The translations under genes were made by a program, and so were the position numbers. The notes below the pieces were generated by a model. It saw only the letters and a list, made by a program, of their open reading frames with translations. It ran no database searches and was not told the origin of the DNA. 64,000 bases of DNA from Streptomyces hilarionis (lineage in GTDB: Bacteria > Actinomycetota > Actinomycetes > Streptomycetales > Streptomycetaceae): the NCBI RefSeq assembly GCF_024539675.1, contig NZ_JAHHIT010000041.1, forward strand, positions 1 through 64,000. Reading direction: 5' to 3'. Shown here piece after piece: positions 1 through 7,686 of the stretch. Within the stretch, counting starts at the first letter, position 1; each line of letters begins with the position of its first letter.

Positions 1-149
1 TCATTGGTCTTGTAGTCCACATTGCACTGAACACCCGCCGCCTGCGCGGGAGTCGTACCGGTACTCAGCATGGCGAGGGGCAGGGCCAGTGCGGCGGCCG
101 CGGCGGTCCACACCCGCCGAACGGTTCTGCGTTTGCGTCCGGGATCCAT
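1..149 (-). CDS. Secreted CBM2-containing cellulase, N-terminal fragment (cut by window edge)
   Basis: Only the first 49 residues are inside the window. They form a Sec-type signal peptide (Arg/Lys-rich start MDPGRKRRTVRR, an Ala/Leu core and a TPAQAA cleavage region) followed by the beginning of a CBM2 cellulose-binding module (GVQCNVDYKTN), the same opening as the GH6 enzyme on the other strand. The ATG at 149 has a good AGGAGGA ribosome site just upstream. A CebR-type operator lies 54 bp ahead of the start, so it should be induced by cello-oligosaccharides. The catalytic family is not visible; a GH48 or another cellulase would fit the usual neighbourhood of a CBM2-GH6 gene, but that is inference. 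Confidence 0.75.
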   Translation of the reverse strand, partial: MDPGRKRRTVRRVWTAAAAALALPLAMLSTGTTPAQAAGVQCNVDYKTN

Positions 150-202
150 GAACTGGTTCCTCCTAGCGGCATACGGCTCAGGGAAGGACAAGTCTTGGCC
201 AG

Positions 203-216
203 TGGGAGCGCTCCCA
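203..216. promoter_or_regulatory. CebR operator (perfect palindrome)
   Basis: TGGGAGCGCTCCCA is a perfect 14-bp palindrome identical to the established binding site of the cellobiose/cellotriose-responsive LacI-family repressor CebR in Streptomyces. It lies 54 bp upstream of the minus-strand cellulase start, a normal position for promoter occlusion. Confidence 0.9.
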
Positions 217-345
217 TAATGGGGACGCGGGTGGCGGCGGTCAAGCAGCTTGAAGAGTCGAAAGCACAGAAGCGTTTAGTTCAAAGGAAGTTGAGCGTTC
301 CCTCTGGGCAACCGGGGCACTTGGCGCTAACTTCCTTCGCACCAG

Positions 346-359
346 TGGGAGCGGTTCCA
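346..359. promoter_or_regulatory. Second, degenerate CebR-type operator
   Basis: TGGGAGCGGTTCCA matches the CebR site at 12 of 14 positions (mismatches at positions 9 and 11). It faces the plus-strand GH6 gene, though 351 bp from its ATG, which implies either a long leader or co-regulation through both boxes. Confidence 0.7.
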
Positions 360-602
360 TTCAGTGACGCGCCGGTGACGGCGCGCGAAACTGCGAGGAG
401 TCGCTCATGCGACACCCCCCACCCTCACCTCACCCGCTCGCCGCAGGTGTGGACGTGGCCGCACGGGCCAGGCCCGGCACCGCGTTCACGGCCGGCGACC
501 CGTCCCGCCGGGACGCTCCGTCGAGCCGTCCCTGACCCCGGGCCACGAGGCCGCACCGGCCTCGTGGGCGCCGAGCTGCGCGAACACCCCTGTGTGATCG
601 AT

Positions 603-672
603 GACGTGTGCGCACCGACGTGTGCTGAACGACGTGTGCTGAACGACGTGTGGTCGACCACGTGTGCTCGAC
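603..672 (+). repeat. Five-copy 14-bp tandem repeat in the GH6 leader
   Basis: Consecutive 14-mers run at 603, 617, 631, 645 and 659. The two middle copies are identical (GACGTGTGCTGAAC); the outer three differ by a few bases. The array ends 22 bp before the GH6 ribosome-binding site. The rest of 150-710 holds the two CebR-type boxes and no convincing gene. Confidence 0.8.
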
Positions 673-710
673 CAGTGGAGAGATCCCCAGAGCAGAAGGA
701 ACCCATTCTC

Positions 711-2531
711 ATGAGTCGCACCAACATCTCGTTGCTCGCCGCGCTGGCGCTGTTGACCGGAGCCTCAGGAGCCGCGCTCCTCACGGCGCCGGCCGGGGCC
801 GCCGCCGCTTCCGCGCCCTGCACGGTGGACTACAAGGTGCAGAACCAGTGGGACACCGGCTTCACCGCCGCCGTGACGGTCACCAACAACGGTGCCGCCA
901 AGTCGGGTTGGTCGGTGGCATGGTCGTACGCCGGCAACCAGCGGATCACCAACGGCTGGAACGCGAAGGTCGGCCAGAGCGGGACCGCCGTGACCGCGGC
1001 CAACGAGAGCTACAACGGCACATTGGGCACCGGCGGTTCCGTCAGCTTCGGTTTCCAGGCCGCCTACAGCGGGACCAACGCCGTCCCGGCCGCCTTCAGC
1101 CTCGACGGCGTGACCTGCAACGTCGACGACGGAAGCGGATCGGGCGGCGGCACCGGCGGAGGCACGGGCGGGGGTACCGGAGGGGACACCGGCGGTGGTA
1201 CGGGCGGGGGCACCGGGGGCGACACCGGCGGTGGTACGGGTGGCGGCACCGGAGGCGACGACGGCGGTGGCACGGACGGTCGCGTCGCCAACCCCTTCGT
1301 CGGCGCCAAGGGGTACGTGAACCCCGAGTGGTCGGCCAAGGCCGCCGCAGAACCGGGCGGCAGCCGCATCGCCGACCAGTCCACCGCCGTCTGGCTCGAC
1401 CGCATCGCCGCCATCAACGGCGTGAACGGCGGCATGGGCCTGCGCGCCCACCTGGACGAGGCGCTGAAGCAGAAGGGCTCCGGCGAGCTCGTCGTCCAGC
1501 TGGTCGTCTACGACCTGCCGGGCCGGGACTGCGCCGCCCTGGCCTCCGCCGGCGAACTCCGACCGAACGACCTGGACAAGTACAAGAGCCAGTACATCGA
1601 CCCGATCGCCTCGATCCTGTCCGACCCGAAGTACGCCGGCCTGCGGATCGCCACCGTCATCGAGCCCGACTCGCTGCCCAACCTGGTCACCAACGCCGGC
1701 GGCACCAACACCACCACCGACGCGTGCGTGACCATGAAGACCAACGGCAACTACGAGAAGGGCGTCTCCTACGCCCTCGACAAACTCGGCGCCGTCGCGA
1801 ACGTCTACAACTACATCGACGCCGGACACCACGGCTGGCTCGGCTGGGACACCAACCTCGCCCCGTCGGTGCAGGAGTTCGCCAAGGTGGCCACCAGCAA
1901 CGGCGCGAGCGTGCACGACGTGGCCGGGTTCATCGTCAACACCGCCAACTACAGCCCGGTCAAGGAGCCCAACCTCAAGATCACCGACACGGTGGGCGGT
2001 CAGACCGTCCGCCAGTCGAAGTGGATCGACTGGAACCAGTACGTGGACGAGCAGTCGTTCGCGCAGGGGCTGCGCGACAAGCTCGTCGCCGCCGGTTTCG
2101 ACTCCGGCCTCGGCATGCTGATCGACACCTCCCGCAACGGCTGGGGCGGTTCGGCCCGGCCCGCCGGCCCCGGCCCGACGACCTCGGTCGACGCCTACGT
2201 CAACGGTGGCCGGACCGACCGGCGCCTCCACGCCGGCAACTGGTGCAACCAGAGCGGCGCCGGACTCGGTCAGCGGCCCACGGCCGCCCCGGCCGCCGGC
2301 ATCGACGCCTACGTGTGGGTGAAGCCGCCGGGGGAGTCGGACGGCAACAGCGCCGCCGTCCCCAACGACGAGGGCAAGGGCTTCGACCGCATGTGCGACC
2401 CCACCTACGGCGGCAACGCCCGCAACGGCAACAACCCCACGGGCGCCCTGCCCGACTCGCCGCTCGCCGGGCACTGGTTCTCCGCGCAGTTCCGGCAGCT
2501 CATGCAGAACGCCTACCCGCCGCTGCCGTGA
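711..2531 (+). CDS. Secreted cellulase, CBM2 + glycoside hydrolase family 6
   Basis: This 606-residue enzyme hydrolyses beta-1,4-glucan outside the cell. A signal peptide (residues 1-34, ending AGAAAASA) is followed by a CBM2 module (about 35-138, starting PCTVDYKVQNQW), a Gly/Thr/Asp-rich linker of GGGTGG-type repeats (about 139-190) and a GH6 domain (about 193-606). GH6 signatures include YDLPGRDCA, IEPDSLPNL, YIDAGHHGWLGW, IDTSRNGWGG and YVWVKPPGESDG. The family inverts the anomeric carbon using conserved aspartates. The motif set and long domain suit an exo-acting cellobiohydrolase, but an endo mode cannot be excluded. I chose the ATG at 711 because AGAAGGA sits 10 bp upstream and the signal peptide starts there. 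CebR control is likely. Confidence 0.93.
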   Translation: MSRTNISLLAALALLTGASGAALLTAPAGAAAASAPCTVDYKVQNQWDTGFTAAVTVTNNGAAKSGWSVAWSYAGNQRITNGWNAKVGQSGTAVTAANESYNGTLGTGGSVSFGFQAAYSGTNAVPAAFSLDGVTCNVDDGSGSGGGTGGGTGGGTGGDTGGGTGGGTGGDTGGGTGGGTGGDDGGGTDGRVANPFVGAKGYVNPEWSAKAAAEPGGSRIADQSTAVWLDRIAAINGVNGGMGLRAHLDEALKQKGSGELVVQLVVYDLPGRDCAALASAGELRPNDLDKYKSQYIDPIASILSDPKYAGLRIATVIEPDSLPNLVTNAGGTNTTTDACVTMKTNGNYEKGVSYALDKLGAVANVYNYIDAGHHGWLGWDTNLAPSVQEFAKVATSNGASVHDVAGFIVNTANYSPVKEPNLKITDTVGGQTVRQSKWIDWNQYVDEQSFAQGLRDKLVAAGFDSGLGMLIDTSRNGWGGSARPAGPGPTTSVDAYVNGGRTDRRLHAGNWCNQSGAGLGQRPTAAPAAGIDAYVWVKPPGESDGNSAAVPNDEGKGFDRMCDPTYGGNARNGNNPTGALPDSPLAGHWFSAQFRQLMQNAYPPLP

Positions 2532-2592
2532 ACCCGCTACCCGGTGACCCCCGTTACACGGTGACGTGGTGACGCGGTGACGCGGTGAACGT

Positions 2593-2631
2593 CCGTCGGG
2601 TCGGGCCCTCGCGGAGGACCCGACCCGACGG
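2593..2631 (+). terminator. Rho-independent-type hairpin after the GH6 gene
   Basis: A perfect 13-bp stem (arms 2593-2605 and 2619-2631, CCGTCGGGTCGGG and its complement) with a 13-nt loop lies 62 bp after the GH6 stop. It lacks a strong U-tract, as is usual in streptomycetes. Confidence 0.75.
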
Positions 2632-2755
2632 AACCAGACCCGTCCGGGCGCCGCGGACGCGGGGGGAACGCGGGCGCGGGGGACCGTGGGCGCGGCTCCG
2701 CCGGGGACGGCCGGGGATGCCGGGGGGACTCCTGGAGGCGGCGCTGGAAAAGGGT

Positions 2756-2783
2756 TTGAGCGCGGTCAAGTCCCCCTGATACT
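2756..2783 (+). promoter_or_regulatory. Possible sigma-70-type promoter
   Basis: TTGAGC (2756-2761) and GATACT (2778-2783) are spaced 16 bp and resemble -35/-10 boxes. They sit about 40 bp ahead of the short leader ORF and 150 bp ahead of the GNAT gene. Not verified; only 4/6 and 5/6 matches to consensus. Confidence 0.4.
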
Positions 2784-2824
2784 TTCGCGGCGGACCGTGA
2801 AATCGTCGTTGGGAGGTGAGCCCC

Positions 2825-2878
2825 GTGAACGCAGTTACCCGTGGGTGCTCCCTCAACCCGTCACGGTCCGGCGGCTGA
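2825..2878 (+). CDS. Possible 17-residue leader peptide upstream of the GNAT gene
   Basis: A GTG at 2825 is preceded by a strong ribosome site (GGGAGGTGAG, 2811-2820) and opens a 17-codon frame (VNAVTRGCSLNPSRSGG) ending at a TGA 55 bp before the GNAT start. The clear ribosome site without a long frame makes a translated leader plausible. Composition shows no obvious run of a single amino acid. Whether it is translated or regulates the genes below is unknown. Confidence 0.3.
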   Translation: MNAVTRGCSLNPSRSGG

Positions 2879-2933
2879 CGTTCGGTGTCGCCAGGAGCGC
2901 CTGAGATCGAGGCACTCCTGGAAAGGGACTCCG

Positions 2934-3728
2934 ATGAACACACCCTCCTTCACCTCCAACCTGAGCGACGACGCGGTGACGATCACGCGCGTCGCGGAAC
3001 GGCACTGGCACGCGCTCGACGACGACCTGGTCGTCGGCCGCGGGCATGCCGAACACCGGCCCGACGGACGCCTGTTCGTCACCGTCGACGCCTGGCACGA
3101 GGCCGTCTTCGACCGGCTCGCCGAGGCGATGCTGGCCGACCTGCCGACGCCGCTGTACACGATCGTCGACGAGGCCGACGCCGAGCTGACGGCGGGCTGG
3201 CGACGGGCCGGATTCTCGACCCGGCGCCGTGAGCGGGAGTACGTCGTGCCGACCGACCCACGGGTCACGGGGCTCGAAGGGGCCGTGCCGCCCCCGGGCG
3301 TCACGATCGTGCCCGCCGGGGAGACGGACGAGCGTCTGCTGCGTGCGGTGGACCGCGCGATCCGTGACGAGGTCGAGGCGACCGTCGGCTGGCAGTCGAT
3401 GCCGGCGGAGGTCGTCCCCCGTCCCGCGGGGGAGACCATCGTCGACCCGTCGAAGTACGCGGTCGCCGCGGCGCCGGACGGCTATCTGGGCCTGATCCGG
3501 GTGGTGAGGGTGATCAGGCCGCGCATCGGGCTGGTCGCGGTCCGCTCCGGTGAGCAGCGACGCGGCATCGGCCGGGCGCTGCTCGCCCACGCGCTGGGGA
3601 CGCTGCACCTCTCCGGGGCCGCCGCGGCCTGGGCCGAGGTCCAGGAGTCCAACCGAGCGGCCTGCGCGCTGTTCGAGGGCATCGGCGCCCGGCCGGCGGG
3701 CAGCAACCTCGAGCTGGTGCGGCGATGA
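2934..3728 (+). CDS. GNAT-family N-acetyltransferase
   Basis: A 264-residue protein whose C-terminal part carries the GNAT acetyl-CoA-binding core: a beta strand [11 protein letters not shown] followed by the pyrophosphate-binding loop RRGIGRAL, then a C-terminal strand with the N-x-A-A-C-x-L-F-E-x-I-G-A pattern. The N-terminal 130 residues look like a diverged second GNAT-like half. The acceptor is unknown. The ATG at 2934 follows GAAAGGG. The gene overlaps the next one (an IF-1 paralogue) by four bases (ATGA), so both are probably translated together, which hints at a link to the translation apparatus; that link is inference. Confidence 0.85.
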   Translation: MNTPSFTSNLSDDAVTITRVAERHWHALDDDLVVGRGHAEHRPDGRLFVTVDAWHEAVFDRLAEAMLADLPTPLYTIVDEADAELTAGWRRAGFSTRRREREYVVPTDPRVTGLEGAVPPPGVTIVPAGETDERLLRAVDRAIRDEVEATVGWQSMPAEVVPRPAGETIVDPSKYAVAAAPDGYLGLIRVVRVIRPRIGLVAVRSGEQRRGIGRALLAHALGTLHLSGAAAAWAEVQESNRAACALFEGIGARPAGSNLELVRR

Positions 3729-3949
3729 CGAAGAACAGGAACGTCATCGAGGTCGAGGGCAGGGTCGTCGAGTGTCTGCGCAGCGCCATGTTCACGGTGC
3801 GGCTCGAGAACGGCCACCAGGTGCTCGCGCACATCAGCGGGAAGATCCGCAAGAACTACATCAAGATCATGCTGGAGGACAGGGTGCTGGTGGAACTCCC
3901 GCCGTACGACCTGACGCGCGGCCGCATCGTCTTCCGCTACCGGAACTAG
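3725..3949 (+). CDS. infA: Translation initiation factor IF-1, paralogue
   Basis: A 74-residue S1/OB-fold protein with the IF-1 core [20 protein letters not shown] and the C-terminal signature [17 protein letters not shown]-1 occupies the A-site region of the 30S subunit during initiation. The standard streptomycete infA lies in a ribosomal-protein operon and begins MAKKQG; this copy begins [18 protein letters not shown] and sits alone with an acetyltransferase, so it is taken to be a second IF-1. Its start overlaps the GNAT stop (ATGA), so translational coupling is likely. Neither the need for a second IF-1 nor its conditions of use can be read from the sequence. Confidence 0.9.
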   Translation: MTKNRNVIEVEGRVVECLRSAMFTVRLENGHQVLAHISGKIRKNYIKIMLEDRVLVELPPYDLTRGRIVFRYRN

Positions 3950-4616
3950 GGCGTGTTTAAAAAGTCCCGACCCGGCCGACAAACGCAGCCCCTTGCGGCC
4001 GGCCTGATCCGGACGAAAGACCCTGGCGGCGTCGCGGACCAGGCGGTGAGGCGGCGGGGAGAGGGCGGTGCTCTCCACCCGGAAACCGTCACAAGACCGC
4101 CCGCAGCCCGGGCCGCACCGGCCGTGACCGGGGCGGCCCAGGCTGTCCGCGGCCTCAGTGGCAGACTGCGACACGACGGGGCCTACCCTGTCTGGATCGG
4201 CCGCACCGATGACGGACAGGCCGGTTGCGTCGTCGTCGACTTCCAGCTGCGTTCCGCCGACGGGTGAGAGGAAGGAGCCGCCGACCACCGGCCCGGGGCG
4301 GCGCGCCCGGGGCAGGGACCACGCTGCCCCCGCGGTGCGTCCGGTGATCGAGCGGCGATCGAGCCACGTCGTGCGCAACGCCGCCCGGCGGCGATGCGAC
4401 TTACCTCGCCGGACGGGAACAGTCGGTCCGCAGGGCGTTGTTGCCGCTGGAGAGACCGGCGGCGCGGACGGCGGGCATGGTGATCGACAGCACGTCCCGA
4501 CGTGCTCCGGGGCCGGTCCGGTAACGCCCCGTCGTCCGGCGTCTGGTAGTGAGGGGCGACCCCTTCACCCCGCCGCGGACTCGGACCATGCCCTTTTCCC
4601 ACAGGAGGACTGACTC
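3950..4616. other. 667-bp gene-poor stretch
   Basis: Between infA and the PIG-L gene there is no complete gene with a ribosome site. It holds an A-rich start (GGCGTGTTTAAAAAGTCCC from 3951, reminiscent of an insertion-sequence end), a short DUF4241-like coding remnant (4154-4267) and GC-rich filler. A minus-strand frame around 4401-4490 was judged unsupported. Confidence 0.5.
4154..4267 (+). pseudogene. C-terminal remnant of a DUF4241-type protein
   Basis: This open stretch ends in HDGAYPVWIGRTDDGQAG, followed by CVVVDFQL, which resembles the end of DUF4241 proteins (a GDGxYPxWxGRxxDG pattern followed by a hydrophobic strand with VxDF). No start codon with a ribosome site and no N-terminal part were found, so it appears to be a decayed tail. 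The family match is from memory of the motif and is tentative. Confidence 0.35.
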
Positions 4617-5450
4617 ATGAACGACTCGCCCTTGACGCTCATGGCGGTGCACGCCCACCCCGACGACGAGGCCACGGGAACCGGAGGCGTGCTCGCGCGG
4701 TACGCGGCGGAAGGCGTGCGCACGGTGCTCGTGACGTGTACCGACGGCGGATGCGGCGACGGGCCCGGGGGCGTCAAGCCGGGCGATCCGGGACACGATC
4801 CGGCGGCCGTCGCCCGGATGCGACGAGAGGAACTCGCCGCGAGCTGCGACGTCCTGAAGATCGACCACCTGGAGATGCTGGACTACGCCGACTCCGGGAT
4901 GATGGGCTGGCCGACCAACGACGCCCCCGGATCCTTCTGGCGGACCCCCGTCGAGGAGGGCGCCGCCCGCCTGGCCGAGCTCCTGAGGCGTTACCGGCCC
5001 GACGTGGTCGTCACGTACGACGAGAACGGCTTCTACGGTCATCCCGACCACATCCAGGCCAACCGCATCACCATGGCGGCGCTGGAGATGACGGACCTGA
5101 CGCCGAAGGTGTACTGGACCACGGCCCCCCGCTCGATGATGCAGCGGTTCGGCGAGGTCATGCGCGAGTTCGGCGGGGAGACGCCGGAGCCGGATCCCGC
5201 CGAGGCCGCCGCGCTGGCGGAGATCGGGCTCCCCGACGACGAGATCACCACCTGGGTGGACACGTCCGCCTTCGGCGGCCAGAAGTTCGACGCGCTGGCC
5301 GCGCACGCCAGCCAGGGCGAGAACATCTTCTTCCTCAAGATGGGCCAGGAGAAGTTCACCGAGCTGATGGGCGTCGAGACGTTCGTCCGGGTCCAGGACG
5401 CCACCGGCGCGCCCGTCCCCGAGAACGACCTCTTCGCCGGGCTGCGTTGA
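4617..5450 (+). CDS. PIG-L family deacetylase (MshB/Mca-like)
   Basis: A 277-residue zinc hydrolase of the LmbE/PIG-L family. The metal-binding motif AHPDDE is at residues 13-18 and the second motif YGHPDHIQAN around 140. The opening, with AHPDDEATGTGG and VTCTDGGCGDGPG, is very close to the mycothiol enzymes MshB (GlcNAc-inositol deacetylase) and Mca (mycothiol S-conjugate amidase). Lacking operon context, I cannot tell which of the two activities it has, or whether it is a third paralogue. The ATG at 4617 follows a strong AGGAGG site. It is a single gene with its own terminator. Confidence 0.88.
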   Translation: MNDSPLTLMAVHAHPDDEATGTGGVLARYAAEGVRTVLVTCTDGGCGDGPGGVKPGDPGHDPAAVARMRREELAASCDVLKIDHLEMLDYADSGMMGWPTNDAPGSFWRTPVEEGAARLAELLRRYRPDVVVTYDENGFYGHPDHIQANRITMAALEMTDLTPKVYWTTAPRSMMQRFGEVMREFGGETPEPDPAEAAALAEIGLPDDEITTWVDTSAFGGQKFDALAAHASQGENIFFLKMGQEKFTELMGVETFVRVQDATGAPVPENDLFAGLR

Positions 5451-5466
5451 TCCGCCGCCCCCCCCG

Positions 5467-5508
5467 GGCGCCCGAGGGAGCTCACGGTCCTGAGCTCCCT
5501 CGGGCGCC
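5467..5508 (+). terminator. Strong hairpin terminator after the PIG-L gene
   Basis: A perfect 18-bp stem (5467-5484 with 5491-5508) and a 6-nt loop (CGGTCC) begins 16 bp after the PIG-L stop codon. Confidence 0.85.
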
Positions 5509-5722
5509 TGCGTCCGTCCTGCCGCCCCCCCGCGCGCCCGCGTGCTCCGGTCCGGACGCACGCGGTGCCGCTGACGACCCTCCCGGCGTCCGCTCGTCAC
5601 GGGTGCCGGCCCACCGAGACGGTCCGGGGGGGTAGACCGGGCCCTGGTGGGTACTTGCGTGCGGCGTGCCTCGGTGACCGGGGTCCCGCCGCACATGGTG
5701 TTCCGAAGCATGAGGAGATGGA

Positions 5723-7225
5723 ATGAGGCTCCGCGAGTCGGCGCTGGCGCTGGCCTCCCGGTGTACGGCCGAGGTGCTGTCCGGCCGCTACCGCCTGGAC
5801 GCCCGCATCGGATCGGGCGGCGCGGCGGACGTCCATCGCGGTTACGACCTGCGGCTGCGGCGGGCGGTGGCGGTGAAGGTCTTCCGCTCCGGCGCGGGGG
5901 GCGAATCGGACAAGGGCTTCGAGAGCGAGGCCGTGATCCTCGCCCGGCTCCAGCATCCCGGGCTGGTCACCGCCTACGACGCCGGACGGCACGACGGCCG
6001 CGCCTACCTGGTCATGCAACTGATCGACGGCAGCACGCTCAAGGCCCGCATCGCCGAGGGCGCCCTGCCCTGCCGGGACACCGCGGCCCTGGGCGCCGAC
6101 CTCGCCCGGGCCCTGGCCCACGCCCACGAGGCGGGGATCGTGCACCGCGACGTCAAACCGTCCAACATCCTCCTCGACGCCGCCGGCCGCCCCCATCTGA
6201 CCGACTTCGGCATCTCCCGCATGGTCGACGCCACCACCCGCACCGCCACGGGCGTCCTGGTCGGCACCGCCGCGTACCTCTCCCCGGAGCAGGTGCTGGG
6301 CCATCCCGTCGGCCGCCCCGCCGACGTCTACGCCCTCGGACTCGTGCTCCTCGAATGTCTCACGGGCCGGCTCGAGTACGACGGCGGCCCTCTCGAGGCG
6401 GCGATAGCGCGGCTCCACCGGGCCCCGGTGCTGCCCGGCGGCCTTCCCGGCGAACTCGCCGCCCTGCTGCGGGACATGACCGCCCTGGACGAGCTCACAC
6501 GTCCCACGGCGCTCGACTGCGCCCGCACCCTGGCGGCCTTCGCGGATTCGCCGCGCCCCGAGCCCGCCGGACCCACCGCGGCGACGACGGCGATGAGAGC
6601 GAGGACGCCTGCGGCCAGGGCGGCGGGGCCCGGGAGGACGCCGTCGGCCGGTGCCCCGGCTCTCCTGTCGGCCCCGGCGCCGAGCCGGAAATCCGTGCGG
6701 GGCGACGAGGCGACGCACCGGGGCGGGACGCCGGCCACGGAGCGCCCCGCCCCGGCGACCGTCGGCGCACGGCGCCGGGTGCTGGCGGGCGGAACCGTCG
6801 CCCTGGCCACGGTCATGGCCGCCGCCCTGGCGGTCACCGACGGCTTCTCGGAACAGGGCGGCCACGGGATCACGGCACGGGCGGCCGGCCGTCCTGCCGG
6901 GCACGGCGATCCGCAGTCGGGCTCCTCCGGCGGCGACAGCGCCTCCCCGACACCGGGGAGGCCGCCGGCCTCGGCCGGGGGCGCCTCCCACCAGCCCTCG
7001 CGGGAAGCCGCTTCGGCGCGCGGCAGCTCAGCCGCATTCGCCGGCGCGCGTCCGGACCCGGCAGGCCCGACCGGCGGGCCCGCCGACCGCGCCCAGGCCG
7101 GGCGGACGGCGGCGGCGCCCGGCCCACGGTCCGGCAAGGCGGCGAAGCCCGGAAAGGAACGGGAGGCGAAGGCGGCGCCGAAGCCCGCGGGGAAGAAGCA
7201 GCGGACTCCGGGCACGACCGACTGA
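5723..7225 (+). CDS. Membrane-anchored serine/threonine protein kinase
   Basis: A 500-residue Hanks-type kinase. The glycine loop GSGGAADVHRG is at 30-40, the ATP-anchoring lysine in AVKV near 52, the catalytic HRDVKPSN at 141-148, DFG at 161-163 and the activation-segment end GTAAYLSPEQ near 182-191. After the kinase domain (to about 270) comes a Pro/Ala/Thr-rich juxtamembrane region, one transmembrane helix (about 353-375, VLAGGTVALATVMAAALAV) and a low-complexity extracellular tail with no PASTA or other recognisable sensor. It would phosphorylate unknown cytosolic substrates. The ATG at 5723 follows GAGGAG. No partner gene is adjacent. Confidence 0.92.
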   Translation: MRLRESALALASRCTAEVLSGRYRLDARIGSGGAADVHRGYDLRLRRAVAVKVFRSGAGGESDKGFESEAVILARLQHPGLVTAYDAGRHDGRAYLVMQLIDGSTLKARIAEGALPCRDTAALGADLARALAHAHEAGIVHRDVKPSNILLDAAGRPHLTDFGISRMVDATTRTATGVLVGTAAYLSPEQVLGHPVGRPADVYALGLVLLECLTGRLEYDGGPLEAAIARLHRAPVLPGGLPGELAALLRDMTALDELTRPTALDCARTLAAFADSPRPEPAGPTAATTAMRARTPAARAAGPGRTPSAGAPALLSAPAPSRKSVRGDEATHRGGTPATERPAPATVGARRRVLAGGTVALATVMAAALAVTDGFSEQGGHGITARAAGRPAGHGDPQSGSSGGDSASPTPGRPPASAGGASHQPSREAASARGSSAAFAGARPDPAGPTGGPADRAQAGRTAAAPGPRSGKAAKPGKEREAKAAPKPAGKKQRTPGTTD

Positions 7226-7686
7226 CCGCGTCCGGACCGGCGCGGGACGATCCGGTCCGGCGCGGGACGATCCGGTCCGGCGTCGGCCGGTGCCCGGCGC
7301 CGGCGCTCCGTCCCCCTGACCGGATGCGTCAGGCGATCCGGTCACTGACTGGCAAGGGACCCGGTAGGAAGATCCAGTGCTCCGGCGCACTCGATACATC
7401 CTATGTCTAGCGGGTTTCGCCGTCGGTGTGCTGATCTCTCCGACTCGCCCTCCTCTCGAGAATCGCCGATTTCCTGCCAGTCCAGGGCCATGCCGGGACC
7501 GTGTGGTGCCTTGCGGGGAGAGGGGCAATCTCGTCTCGGCTATAGACGCGGCGGTCGTCGATCTCCTATAAATCCATCCGATGTCTTCTCGCGTTCACGT
7601 GAGGAGACGCGGAGTGCGGGCCGCTGGGCCGGCGTTCCGGTCCTGGCGTTCTGTCATCCCCCACCTCCGACAGATGGAGCCGCACC
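7226..7686. other. 461-bp intergenic region upstream of the fucosidase
   Basis: No gene was found. It contains a 20-bp direct duplication (7241-7280), GC-rich hairpins near 7280-7310, and a relatively AT-rich segment around 7540-7580 (including CTCCTATAAATCC) that probably holds the fucosidase promoter. No known operator was recognised. Confidence 0.5.
7241..7280 (+). repeat. Perfect 20-bp tandem duplication
   Basis: CGCGGGACGATCCGGTCCGG occurs twice head to tail, starting 15 bp after the kinase stop codon. It looks like a recent slippage duplication. Confidence 0.9.

Noticed and set aside
765..2474. Long antisense frames under the GH6 gene
   Set aside because: They are by-products of high GC in the third codon position of the true gene, with no ribosome site or domains.
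3951..3970. GGCGTGTTTAAAAAG resembling an insertion-sequence end
   Set aside because: No matching inverted end, target duplication or transposase remnant was found nearby.
4401..4490. Minus-strand frame ending SSGNNALRTDCSRPAR, possibly a small protein
   Set aside because: No ribosome site before its ATG and no recognisable family; too short to judge.
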